From Microcystis wesenbergii NRERC-220 (GTDB lineage Bacteria > Cyanobacteriota > Cyanobacteriia > Cyanobacteriales > Microcystaceae), in the NCBI RefSeq assembly GCF_032027425.1, contig NZ_JAVSJA010000001.1, positions 2,431,501 through 2,495,500 on the forward strand: a stretch of DNA of 64,000 bases, read 5' to 3'. This document shows positions 34,330-42,266 of this stretch, in pieces. Both the position numbers and the translations under genes were made by a program. The notes beneath the pieces are model-generated. The model saw only the letters and a list, made by a program, of their open reading frames with translations, did no database searches and was not told the origin of the DNA. Position 1 is the first letter of the stretch, and every line of letters starts with the position of its first letter.

Positions 34330-35769
34330 CTACAAAAGATAGCTTCGCACCGCTTCCACTAGCCTTTCTGTCCAAAAATTGGCTAATTCTAGGGTTTCTG
34401 CTTCCACCATCACCCGAATTAAGGGTTCGGTCCCGGAAGCGCGCACCAAAATTCTACCTTTTTCTGCCATAGCTGTCTCAGCTTTGCGGATTTCTCGCCG
34501 CAAAGGTTCACATTGCTGCCAATTGCGCCGCACTTCTCTATCTTCCACCCGCACGTTGCGTAAAATCTGCGGATAGGTGACAAAGCTATGATCGACTAAA
34601 TTAGTCAGAGAAACCCCCGATTTCTGCACTAAAACCGCTAAATGTAGGGCGGTTTGCATTCCATCCCCAGAAACCCCGTAATGATGGCAGAGGATATGAC
34701 CGGATTGTTCACCCCCTAGCATGGCTCCAGTTTCCCACATTTGCGCCTGAACGTGCTGATCGCCCACGGCAGTCCGCAAGAATTGACCCCCCAGTTTTTG
34801 CCAAGCGCGTTCAAAACCTAAATTAGCCATCACCGTTGCTACTAATAACCCATCGGGTAGCTGTCCAGCTTCTAAGAGGGAACGACCCCAAAAATAGAGG
34901 ATATAATCGCCATCTACTACTCTACCTTGACTATCCACGGCCAGGACTCGATCGGCATCGCCATCGAAGGCAAACCCTAAATCCGCTTGCTGATTAATCA
35001 CCGCCGCCTGTAAGCTTTCTAAATGGGTAGAACCACAATTAACGTTAATGCGATCGCCGTCGGCTCGATCGTGTAGGCAGATAACTTCCGCCCCCAAGGT
35101 TTGGAATACTAAAGGTGCTAGGTTAACGGCTGCCCCCCAAGCTAGATCTAAAACTATTTTTAATCCCGATAGGTTAATATCCGTCCCGACGGAATTAATC
35201 ACAGCTTGATAATATTTTTGGATTAATTCGGGACAAAAAGTCGCTTTTCCCCAATTTTCCGGTTTATCTGCTAATTCTAAATTGCCTCTTAAACCCGCTT
35301 CTATCTGTGCCGCTAAACTGCCAGACAATTTTAAACCGCTGCTGTCAAAAAATTTAATGCCGTTATCTTCAGGAGGATTATGACTGGCAGAAATCATGAT
35401 CCCACCCATCGCTTCGCTTTCTCTGGTTAAATAGGCGACGCAGGGAGTGGGACATAATCCCAGTTGCCAGACTTCTATTCCCGCCCAAGTTAAGCCCGCA
35501 GTGATAGCATTGGCTAACATATCACTGGAATTACGCGAATCTTGACCGATAATTACTGGTTTGGTGACACCAGCTTGATTTTTTAATACCTGTCCCGCCC
35601 AAAATCCGATTTGTAGCGCTAGGGGGGCAGTTAATAATTCTCCCACTTGGCCGCGAATTCCGTCCGTGCCAAACAGGGGTGATGACGGTAATTCGATCAA
35701 ACCCCCTAAGGATAACAGGGGATGCGATCGAGTTTTTTGCCCATTTTGATACGACAGAGAAGCTACCAT
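34330..35769 (-). CDS. glmM: Phosphoglucosamine mutase GlmM
   Basis: A 479-residue alpha-D-phosphohexomutase with an N-terminal extension before [14 protein letters not shown]. It has the active-site serine loop [16 protein letters not shown], the metal-binding [12 protein letters not shown], the sugar-binding GGEQSGH and the phosphate-binding [15 protein letters not shown]. It converts glucosamine-6-phosphate to glucosamine-1-phosphate for UDP-GlcNAc and so for peptidoglycan and glycans. All key residues are present. It lies upstream of the HpsL candidate on the same strand with a 57-bp gap. Confidence 0.95.
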   Translation of the reverse strand: MVASLSYQNGQKTRSHPLLSLGGLIELPSSPLFGTDGIRGQVGELLTAPLALQIGFWAGQVLKNQAGVTKPVIIGQDSRNSSDMLANAITAGLTWAGIEVWQLGLCPTPCVAYLTRESEAMGGIMISASHNPPEDNGIKFFDSSGLKLSGSLAAQIEAGLRGNLELADKPENWGKATFCPELIQKYYQAVINSVGTDINLSGLKIVLDLAWGAAVNLAPLVFQTLGAEVICLHDRADGDRINVNCGSTHLESLQAAVINQQADLGFAFDGDADRVLAVDSQGRVVDGDYILYFWGRSLLEAGQLPDGLLVATVMANLGFERAWQKLGGQFLRTAVGDQHVQAQMWETGAMLGGEQSGHILCHHYGVSGDGMQTALHLAVLVQKSGVSLTNLVDHSFVTYPQILRNVRVEDREVRRNWQQCEPLRREIRKAETAMAEKGRILVRASGTEPLIRVMVEAETLELANFWTERLVEAVRSYLL

Positions 35770-35903
35770 GGCCGATTCCTTTCCTCACACAACACATTCA
35801 GAGGATAACATGATCACCGATTTTTTCAAATCAATGTTCCCAGTTGACCCTAATCCTCCTCCCAGGGTTCCTTACAGTGTGGGGTGTGGGGAGAACAAAG
35901 CTG

Positions 35904-36031
35904 CCTTTTGCCTTTTGCCTTTTGCCTTTTGCCTTTTGCCTTTTGCCTTTTGCCTTTTGCCTTTTGCCTTTTGCCTTTTGCCTCCTGAATAATGAAGATT
36001 TTTGATTTTTGCCAGAGGTCTAATCATTTGT
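35904..36031. repeat. GCCTTTT heptamer tandem array followed by a MITE-type end
   Basis: About 11 copies of the heptamer GCCTTTT (about 35904-35980) lie between glmM and the next glycosyltransferase. They are followed by GATTTTTGCCAGAGGTCTAAT (within 35998-36026), one end of the TTAGACCTCTT MITE type. A similar heptamer array in inverse orientation lies at 40751-40802. Confidence 0.75.
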
Positions 36032-36060
36032 TAAGCTAAAACGGTAATCTTGATCCCCGA

Positions 36061-37002
36061 ATGCCTGTGCTGATCAGTGTTGTCATCCCTACCTACAATC
36101 GCGAAGCAATTTTAAAAAAATGTTTACTTGCTCTAGAAAATCAGCGTTTAACCGATAATAAGGTGGAAAACTACGAAATAGTCCTTGTCGATGATGGCTC
36201 TACCGATGGGACGATCGCTTGGCTAGAAACTCAAAAGGCTAATTTACCCCACCTGCAATTGTGGCAACAGGATCACGGTGGACCAGCGATCGCTAGAAAT
36301 CTGGGGGTAGAAAAAGCTCGTGGTGATACGATTATTTTTATTGATAGCGATCTGGTAGTGACAGAAAATTTTTTGCAAGCTCACGCCGACGCTTTAACCG
36401 CCGGGGCAGCAAGTCTCGGCAGCGAGCGCTTATTTACCTACGGCAGCGTCATTAATACCTGTAACTTCGAGCATCCCAGCAGTGAACCTTATAAAATCAC
36501 CGATTTCTCCGCCGCCTATTTTGCCACTGGCAACGTGGCGATCGCTAAAAAATGGTTATTAGCAGCGGGATTATTTGATACCCAGTTTCAACTCTACGGT
36601 TGGGAAGACTTGGAATTAGGGGTGAGATTGAAGCAATTGGGACTAAAATTAATTAAATGTCCTGAAGCCGTCGGTTATCATTGGCATCCCCCCTTTAATC
36701 TCGCTCAAATTCCCAATCTCATCGATAAGGAAATTCAACGGGGACGAATGGGAGTGCTTTTTTATCAAAAACATCCCAGCTGGGAAGTGCGGATGATGAT
36801 TCAAATGACTTGGATTCATCGACTGTTGTGGGGTTTACTTTCCTTGGGCGGAACCCTGAATGAACGCAGCCTCTCTCCTCTGTTGCAATGGTTGATCGAT
36901 CAAGGTAAACCGCAATTAGCCCTAGAAATTGCCCGCATTTTTCTCAATTGGTACAACGTGCGCGGCGTTTATCAAGCTTATCGGGAAATGCAGCTTCAGT
37001 GA
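36061..37002 (+). CDS. Family 2 glycosyltransferase, possibly HpsE-like
   Basis: A 313-residue GT-A enzyme: ISVVIPTYNREAILKKCLLA, VLVDDGSTDGTIAWL, GDTIIFIDSDLVV with the DxD motif, and FQLYGWEDLELGVRLKQLG as the acceptor-side ED pair. It is divergent from glmM and separated from it by a repeat array. Similarity to the polysaccharide glycosyltransferase HpsE is from memory. It probably serves the same exopolysaccharide pathway as the genes at 30.2-34.3 kb. The substrate is unknown. Confidence 0.85.
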   Translation: MPVLISVVIPTYNREAILKKCLLALENQRLTDNKVENYEIVLVDDGSTDGTIAWLETQKANLPHLQLWQQDHGGPAIARNLGVEKARGDTIIFIDSDLVVTENFLQAHADALTAGAASLGSERLFTYGSVINTCNFEHPSSEPYKITDFSAAYFATGNVAIAKKWLLAAGLFDTQFQLYGWEDLELGVRLKQLGLKLIKCPEAVGYHWHPPFNLAQIPNLIDKEIQRGRMGVLFYQKHPSWEVRMMIQMTWIHRLLWGLLSLGGTLNERSLSPLLQWLIDQGKPQLALEIARIFLNWYNVRGVYQAYREMQLQ

Positions 37003-37297
37003 AATGTCTTACCGACACCGCTGACCGAGTTTCTCAGAAAGATGAGGTATAATGGGATTGGCCATAGTCTTGGGACGACCAGCTAATGTTCAATATTCCG
37101 GCGTTCTCTAAAACCAGAGAATTTGTACCCCACCATTAAGATAAATGCTATCGAGGTCAACATTTCCTGATCAAAAACTGAATATTTTCTTTTTTTTTTT
37201 TGATAATTGCTGCCACAATCAAAAACAATCAGAATAGAGAGTAGGAGTTGCCAGGCTCGATTGCCGAAAATACTGACCACGTTTGCCCCTTGTTAAT
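37003..37297. repeat. Partial copy of a dispersed repeat (AAAGATGA.GTATAA family)
   Basis: About 37034-37165 contains AGAAAGATGAGGTATAATGG and, later, TTTGTACC..ACCATTAAGATAA, the same landmarks as the repeats at 55105-55445 and 61577-61890. A run of ten or more T lies at about 37190. No convincing gene. Confidence 0.5.
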
Positions 37298-37522
37298 TAG
37301 GGTGTGCTGAATAATGGTAAAACCCTTTTAAAATAAGGCTTTTGACCTGTTAAAATCCGATGTTAGTGCTGCGAAAATAGGATTGGGATCTTCAAAAATC
37401 TTGCATTCTCCTTCTTGTAGTACATAAACTGGTAGGAAAAAGAGGGCAACAAAGCCTGAAACTACTGACTCGGAGACTCGGAGACTCCTAACCCCACCAA
37501 CAAACTTTTTCAGCAAGTCCTA
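37298..37522. mobile_element. MITE (TIR TAGGGTTTGCTGAA type), second copy
   Basis: About 225 bp bounded by TAGGGTGTGCTGAATAA (37298-37314) and its inverse form TTTTTCAGCAAGTCCTA (ending 37522), in an AATTA-rich target (TTAAT on one side, ATTA on the other). It has no coding content. Same family as 21665-21880 and 44485-44752. Confidence 0.65.
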
Positions 37523-37581
37523 ATTATCTGGTGAAATTTGGCATACTTAGAAGTAAATTTTTTTATTGGAGGAATCCCATA

Positions 37582-39177
37582 ATGAATATCGTCGATATTT
37601 TAATCGGTTTTGTCGGTGGAGGTGCGATCGGGGGTGGGGCTTTATATGCCTTCCAACAGGGAAAAATCAGGGAAGCACTAGAAAAATATGAGAAAATTCA
37701 GGCGGCTTTAGGTCAAACCGAAGCGGAGTTAAAAGACACCAAAGGACAGTTAAAGCTACTCGATCTCTCCGAAGAACGGATTCGCAATATCGAAGCCACC
37801 CATAGAGAAGAAGTGGCTAAATTGCAAAAAGAGTTAGAAGATAGCCAAGGGCGTTTACAAGAGGCAGCCAGCGCAACTCCCGATCAAGCCGTGGAAGTTG
37901 CCTATAAAACCCAAATTCAGCAACTTCAACAGGAATACGAAGCTAAAATCGAGGAATTGCGCCAAAGCTATCAAAGTCAAATTCAAGAGATGATGGACGG
38001 GAAGCAAGGGGAAATGGAGGCCCTGGGTCAAAGTCAACAGACGCAGATTCTAGAATTAGAAAATGGCTATCAGTCGCAAATTCAACAACGAGAACAGGGT
38101 TATCAACGCCAACTGTTAGAACTAGAAAATGCCCGTCAAGCAGTAGTGGATGATCGAACCACTGAAATCGTCGAACCTTGGGATGATTTCCCCGATCACC
38201 CCAGTGCCGAAATCGCCACAACTGCTGAGGATTTCATCTCTGAACCGGAATTTGCCCCTGAAACAGCAGCTTTCGGCAGTTTTGAAACAATGGTAGAAAC
38301 GCCCGTTTCTGAAAGTGAAATGAGTCCTTTTGATGGTTTTGTCACTGAAGAAACCGTAGTATTAGAGCCAGAATTTGCTCCTGAAACGCTGGTAGAAACG
38401 CCCGTTTCTGAAAGTGAAATGAGTCCTTTTGATGGTTTTGTCACTGAAGAAACCGTAGTATTAGAGCCAGAATTTACTCCTGAGATGCTGGTAGAAACGC
38501 CCGTTTCTGAACCAGAATTCGCTCCTGAAATGAGTCCTTTTGATGGTTTTGTCACTGAAGAAACCGTAGTATTAGAGCCAGAATTTACTCCTGAGATGGA
38601 GGTGTTTGGCGGTTTTGAAACCCTAGAAGGACATCTGGAACTAGAACCAGAATTCGCCCCAGCAATGGAGACATTTGACGGTTTAAACGCCAGGGAAGAA
38701 ACCCTAGTTTCTCCAGAAATGACCATAGTCGAAGATTCTCCCGTCATCGAAGAACAAGCGATCTCTAACTTGGAGATATCCGCTGCTGAGATGGAATTTC
38801 TCAATGCTCTACAATTAGAGGAAGAAACGAGAACGATCAGTAGTCTAGAAGAATTATCGGGTAATGCAGAAAAATTCGCTGATGCCCAAAATTCTCTAGA
38901 TGACTTATTTGCCGATGTTGCTGACAGCAATAGCTCCGAATTATTCGATACTTTTGCTGAAGAAACCCCTAAAGTTGAAGCTAAGAGCAAAAACGGTTCT
39001 TCTGTTCTGAGCAACCAAGAAGAACCAGATTTTTTTAGTATGTGGGATGATCAAGAAATGGGAAATCTAGAATCTCTGCCTTCTGACGAAGAACTGCCCC
39101 TTGATGATCTATTTAGCGATGATTTATTCTCGGATGGCGACAATAGCAAAACCACGAAGCTAGAATCTCATCAGTAG
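37582..39177 (+). CDS. Membrane-anchored coiled-coil protein with acidic repeats, function unknown
   Basis: A 531-residue protein. The ATG at 37582 has GGAGGA 9 bases upstream and gives MNIVDILIGFVGGGAIGGGA, a glycine-rich TM segment. Residues about 25-200 form a coiled coil rich in Gln and Glu. Next comes a very acidic region with three copies of a unit containing SEMSPFDGFVTEETVVLEPE (nucleotides 38300-38600), then an acidic tail with DDLFSDDLFSDGD. I do not recognise a family. The layout resembles a cytoplasmic scaffold tethered to the membrane. Confidence 0.6.
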   Translation: MNIVDILIGFVGGGAIGGGALYAFQQGKIREALEKYEKIQAALGQTEAELKDTKGQLKLLDLSEERIRNIEATHREEVAKLQKELEDSQGRLQEAASATPDQAVEVAYKTQIQQLQQEYEAKIEELRQSYQSQIQEMMDGKQGEMEALGQSQQTQILELENGYQSQIQQREQGYQRQLLELENARQAVVDDRTTEIVEPWDDFPDHPSAEIATTAEDFISEPEFAPETAAFGSFETMVETPVSESEMSPFDGFVTEETVVLEPEFAPETLVETPVSESEMSPFDGFVTEETVVLEPEFTPEMLVETPVSEPEFAPEMSPFDGFVTEETVVLEPEFTPEMEVFGGFETLEGHLELEPEFAPAMETFDGLNAREETLVSPEMTIVEDSPVIEEQAISNLEISAAEMEFLNALQLEEETRTISSLEELSGNAEKFADAQNSLDDLFADVADSNSSELFDTFAEETPKVEAKSKNGSSVLSNQEEPDFFSMWDDQEMGNLESLPSDEELPLDDLFSDDLFSDGDNSKTTKLESHQ

Positions 39178-39245
39178 GCAGATTGCCCGCTATGAAGGCA
39201 GAAGACAGAATTTCTTCCCCACCCAATTTCTGGCTTCTGACTTTC

Positions 39246-39680
39246 TTATTTTTTCAGGTTTTCAGACATAAAAGTTAGGATACCAAATCCTTCCGGCAGA
39301 CGATAAACTAACTGCAATTTTCCCTCTTTAGTAATCCCATATTGCTGCACACCTTTTAAAGCTGCTAAAAAACTCGCTTCCTGTTTCATCCAAGCTTCCG
39401 GACAAGCTTTCATGGTTGAGGCAATTTCCGACTGCACCGCCATATTATCTCCTTCCTTCTGGTAACGGGTGACATAGCGATTGCACCCCGAAAAACCAGC
39501 TAAATTACCCCCAGTGAAAGCAACGCTGATTTCCGTACCTTCTACTAATTCTGTTCCCGTCCACTGGCTCAATTTCCAATTAGTTCCTTCTAGAGTTACA
39601 GTAGAGGCGATCGCTTGTTGCCCTGTCAGCACAGATGCCAGGGTGATTAATCCTAGAAAACTCGTCAGCTTCTGTCTCAT
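39246..39680 (-). CDS. META (HslJ-like) domain exported protein
   Basis: A 144-residue protein with a signal peptide (RQKLTSFLGLITLASVLTGQ then AIA) and a META domain: LEGTNWKLSQW, FSGCNRYVTRY and ACPEAWMKQEASFLAAL. HslJ-type META proteins are small envelope beta proteins linked to heat and antibiotic stress. The ATG at 39680 has AGGAA eight bases upstream, better than the TTG at 39698. It is convergent with the coiled-coil gene and follows the NADAR gene at 39717 on the same strand. Confidence 0.8.
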   Translation of the reverse strand: MRQKLTSFLGLITLASVLTGQQAIASTVTLEGTNWKLSQWTGTELVEGTEISVAFTGGNLAGFSGCNRYVTRYQKEGDNMAVQSEIASTMKACPEAWMKQEASFLAALKGVQQYGITKEGKLQLVYRLPEGFGILTFMSENLKK

Positions 39681-39716
39681 GCTCTTAATTCCTGTCAATG
39701 ATAGCCAGTTTCTATC

Positions 39717-40160
39717 CTAGCCAATCAGCCGGAAAACCTGCCTCACTTCCATAAGAATATGGCCTAAACGGTTTTTGCCGCTACCATCAGCACCACAGCC
39801 CCAATAATAATCGATCGGCGAATTTTCTACTAATAAACTGTCGCCTGTGCTTAGCAGAATTTGGCGAAAATCGCCAGTAATTGTCAACTTTCTTAATACA
39901 CCTCGATACATGATTTCCTCTTTGACATTTTCCCAATCGGGACGCAAGGGATAAAAATTAGTGCGCTCCCTAGTTGCCGATTGCTGGGGAGTGGCTGCCA
40001 GTCGAATCGCTTCTGAATAGGGATGTTGAAGGAATTTCTGTGCTTGAAAATAATGTTCGCTGGTGGGCTGCCAAAAACCATCTAAATCGAAACCGTGGCC
40101 AGAAAAATTAGAAAAACAACCATAGGGTTTCTCGCGAGTGCTATAAAAGTAAATAGTCAT
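39717..40160 (-). CDS. NADAR-family protein (YbiA-like)
   Basis: A 147-residue protein with the family segments [40 protein letters not shown] and the [13 protein letters not shown] glycine loop. YbiA-type proteins cleave the N-glycosidic bond of early riboflavin intermediates, and wider NADAR members act on ADP-ribose marks, including in phage conflict. The start codon is only 24 bp from the divergent start of ycf3. Which activity applies here cannot be told. Confidence 0.88.
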   Translation of the reverse strand: MTIYFYSTREKPYGCFSNFSGHGFDLDGFWQPTSEHYFQAQKFLQHPYSEAIRLAATPQQSATRERTNFYPLRPDWENVKEEIMYRGVLRKLTITGDFRQILLSTGDSLLVENSPIDYYWGCGADGSGKNRLGHILMEVRQVFRLIG

Positions 40161-40184
40161 TTCGATCGCTTACCAGTCCTAACT

Positions 40185-40706
40185 ATGCCACGCACTCAAC
40201 GTAACGATAATTTTATTGATAAATCTTTTACGGTCATGGCGGATATCATTTTAAAGATACTCCCCGCCAATAAAAAAGCCAAGGAAGCCTTTGTTTATTA
40301 CCGCGATGGGATGTCTGCTCAAGCTGACGGCGAATACGCCGAGGCCCTCGATAATTACTATGAAGCTTTAACATTAGAAGAGGATCCTAACGATCGCAGT
40401 TATATCCTCTACAATATCGGCATTATCCACGCTAGTAACGGCGAGCATGAAAAGGCTCTGGAATACTACGAAGAAGCTATCCAACTTAATCCCAGAATGC
40501 CCTCCGCTTTGAATAATATCGCCGTTATTTACCATTTTCAAGGGGAAAAAGCCAGAGAGGACGGTCAACAGGCCGAAGCAGAAGCACTCTACGACAAAGC
40601 GGCAGAATACTGGAAACAAGCCATCCGATTAGCCCCCAATAACTACATTGAAGCCCAAAACTGGCTGAAAATCACCGGGCGATCGGAAATTGATGTTTTC
40701 TTCTAA
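40185..40706 (+). CDS. ycf3: Photosystem I assembly protein Ycf3
   Basis: A 173-residue TPR protein: [20 protein letters not shown] at the N-terminus, three TPR units with [40 protein letters not shown] and [12 protein letters not shown], and the family tail [17 protein letters not shown]. It chaperones assembly of the photosystem I core at the thylakoid. The ATG at 40185 gives the known length; an earlier in-frame start at 40095 lies within the divergent NADAR gene. Confidence 0.95.
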   Translation: MPRTQRNDNFIDKSFTVMADIILKILPANKKAKEAFVYYRDGMSAQADGEYAEALDNYYEALTLEEDPNDRSYILYNIGIIHASNGEHEKALEYYEEAIQLNPRMPSALNNIAVIYHFQGEKAREDGQQAEAEALYDKAAEYWKQAIRLAPNNYIEAQNWLKITGRSEIDVFF

Positions 40707-40719
40707 ATTGAGGAGTCGG

Positions 40720-40860
40720 TCGTCAGGAGACAGGAGACAGGAGACAGGAGGCAAAAGGCAAAAGGCAAAAGGCAAAAGGCAAAAGGCAAAAGGCAAAAGG
40801 CAGCTTTATTCTCCCCACTCCCCTACTCCCCCACTCCCCAATTCATAATTCATAATTCAT
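40720..40860. repeat. GGAGACA and GGCAAAA tandem heptamers, AATTCAT repeats
   Basis: GGAGACA units (about 40728-40750) are followed by about seven GGCAAAA units (40751-40802), a CTCCCC tract and three AATTCAT units just before gatC. The GGCAAAA array is the complement of the one at 35904. Confidence 0.8.
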
Positions 40861-40878
40861 CATTACCCCATTTCTCCC

Positions 40879-41175
40879 ATGATCGATCGAGCTACAGTTG
40901 AAAAAATCGCCCATTTAGCCCGTTTAGAGATTAATAGCAGCGAAGAAGAACAATTTGCGCTGCAATTAAGCGGGATACTGGATTATTTCGAGCAGTTAAG
41001 CGAATTAGACACGGAAAATGTGCCACCCACCACGCGAGCGATCGAAATTCAAAATATTACTCGCGCCGATAGTAATAGACCTTATCCCGATCACGAGGTC
41101 TTAGTGCAAGAATCGCCGGTCCCAGAAGGGGATTATTTCCGTGTTCCCCGCATTCTCAACACCGACGAAGACTAA
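40879..41175 (+). CDS. gatC: Asp-tRNA(Asn)/Glu-tRNA(Gln) amidotransferase subunit C
   Basis: A 98-residue Gat[41 protein letters not shown], and the C-terminal [13 protein letters not shown] typical of the family. It stabilises GatA in the GatCAB complex that amidates misacylated tRNAs. It stands alone with repeat tracts on both sides; gatA and gatB are not in the window. Confidence 0.95.
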   Translation: MIDRATVEKIAHLARLEINSSEEEQFALQLSGILDYFEQLSELDTENVPPTTRAIEIQNITRADSNRPYPDHEVLVQESPVPEGDYFRVPRILNTDED

Positions 41176-41309
41176 ATCAGTGATCAGTTACTCAGTTATC
41201 AGATGTGAGTTTTCAGTTCACTGTTTACTGATCACTGATTTAGATGCCATCTAGGGTTTTTGCTGCTATCTTGGACTAAGAGCAGACCTAGCAATGGAGA
41301 CATAATATA

Positions 41310-41711
41310 ATGATCGCATCTCAAGATGTGGCACCATTTCAGCTTATTTCGAGCGTAGAATCGGCGGAAACAGAATTTAGGCCCTGGGGTTCCTTCACCA
41401 CTCTAGAAGAAGGTCTCGGTTATAAAATCAAGCGAATTGAAGTGAATCCGGGTCATCGTCTCAGTTTACAGATGCACTACCATCGCAGTGAACACTGGAT
41501 TGTCGTTTCGGGGACTGCAAAAGTCACCTGTGGAGATAACGAGGAAATTCTCGGAGCCAATCAGTCCACTTATGTGCCTCAGTGTACCGCTCACCGTCTG
41601 GAAAACCCCGGGGTGATCAAATTGGTGTTAATTGAAGTGCAGAATGGGGAATATTTAGGAGAGGATGATATAGTCCGTTTTCAGGATGACTATGCTCGCC
41701 ATCAGAGCTAA
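41310..41711 (+). CDS. Cupin protein related to the mannose-6-phosphate isomerase domain of ManC
   Basis: A 133-residue stand-alone cupin. RPWGSFTTLEEGLGYKIKRI, GHRLSLQMHYHRSEHWIVVS and STYVPQCTAHRLENPG give the metal-binding histidines and match the C-terminal cupin of type II phosphomannose isomerase/GDP-mannose pyrophosphorylase. It may isomerise mannose-6-phosphate for glycan synthesis. The pyrophosphorylase domain is absent, and such stand-alone forms are common in cyanobacteria. Confidence 0.88.
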   Translation: MIASQDVAPFQLISSVESAETEFRPWGSFTTLEEGLGYKIKRIEVNPGHRLSLQMHYHRSEHWIVVSGTAKVTCGDNEEILGANQSTYVPQCTAHRLENPGVIKLVLIEVQNGEYLGEDDIVRFQDDYARHQS

Positions 41712-42266
41712 GACTGCTTTTTTAGGGAGATAGAAGGGCAAGAAACTATATTTTTGCCCCAAAAACCTTTTTTCCTTTTCCGGCCGGGTAGCGGTTTTCC
41801 TCATGGGAGGTAAAGGCGCGGGGAGGGGGATTGATTTTGACCATGTTGTGAGCAAAGAACGGGTAAAATTTGTAGAAAAATAAACTTCCCCTAGACCCTG
41901 TGTGGGCAGCTTGAGGAAAGCTGGGCTAAGGGAAATGATTTATTCCTTTGCTGGATTAACTTCAGCATATAACTCTCATTTGTCAGGACTATAACAGCCA
42001 GATGTCAATTCTGTGACAAAGAAAAGCCGATCAGGAGTCGGGCAAGAGGCAAGGGGCAATGATTCAGGCGGGAGGGAGTGAGGAAACGGCTTGATCTTGT
42101 TGATCAATGCGGCAAAAAACCAAGGAAGTTTGCAAAAAATAAACTATATGTACATTGGTTAATATGTATAGAATAAAATCTATTAACTATAAATAGTATT
42201 TCCTTTAATAAATAGAGTAATCATGGGTATAATTAAGAGCAATCTTAAAGAAGATGAAGGCATCCG
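41712..42266. other. Intergenic region upstream of the Hsp70-like operon
   Basis: This 555-bp stretch shows no gene. About 41890-41930 can fold (AGCTTGAGGAAAGCT hairpin). The last 150 bases are AT-rich (TAATATGTATAGAATAAAATC), a likely promoter or leader for the operon starting at 42267. I see no CIRCE-type inverted repeat (TTAGCACTC). Confidence 0.5.

Noticed and set aside
38196-39014. Long minus-strand reading opposite the acidic repeat protein
   Set aside because: It arises from the Glu-rich repeats read in reverse. The plus-strand gene has a strong SD, TM helix and coiled coil.
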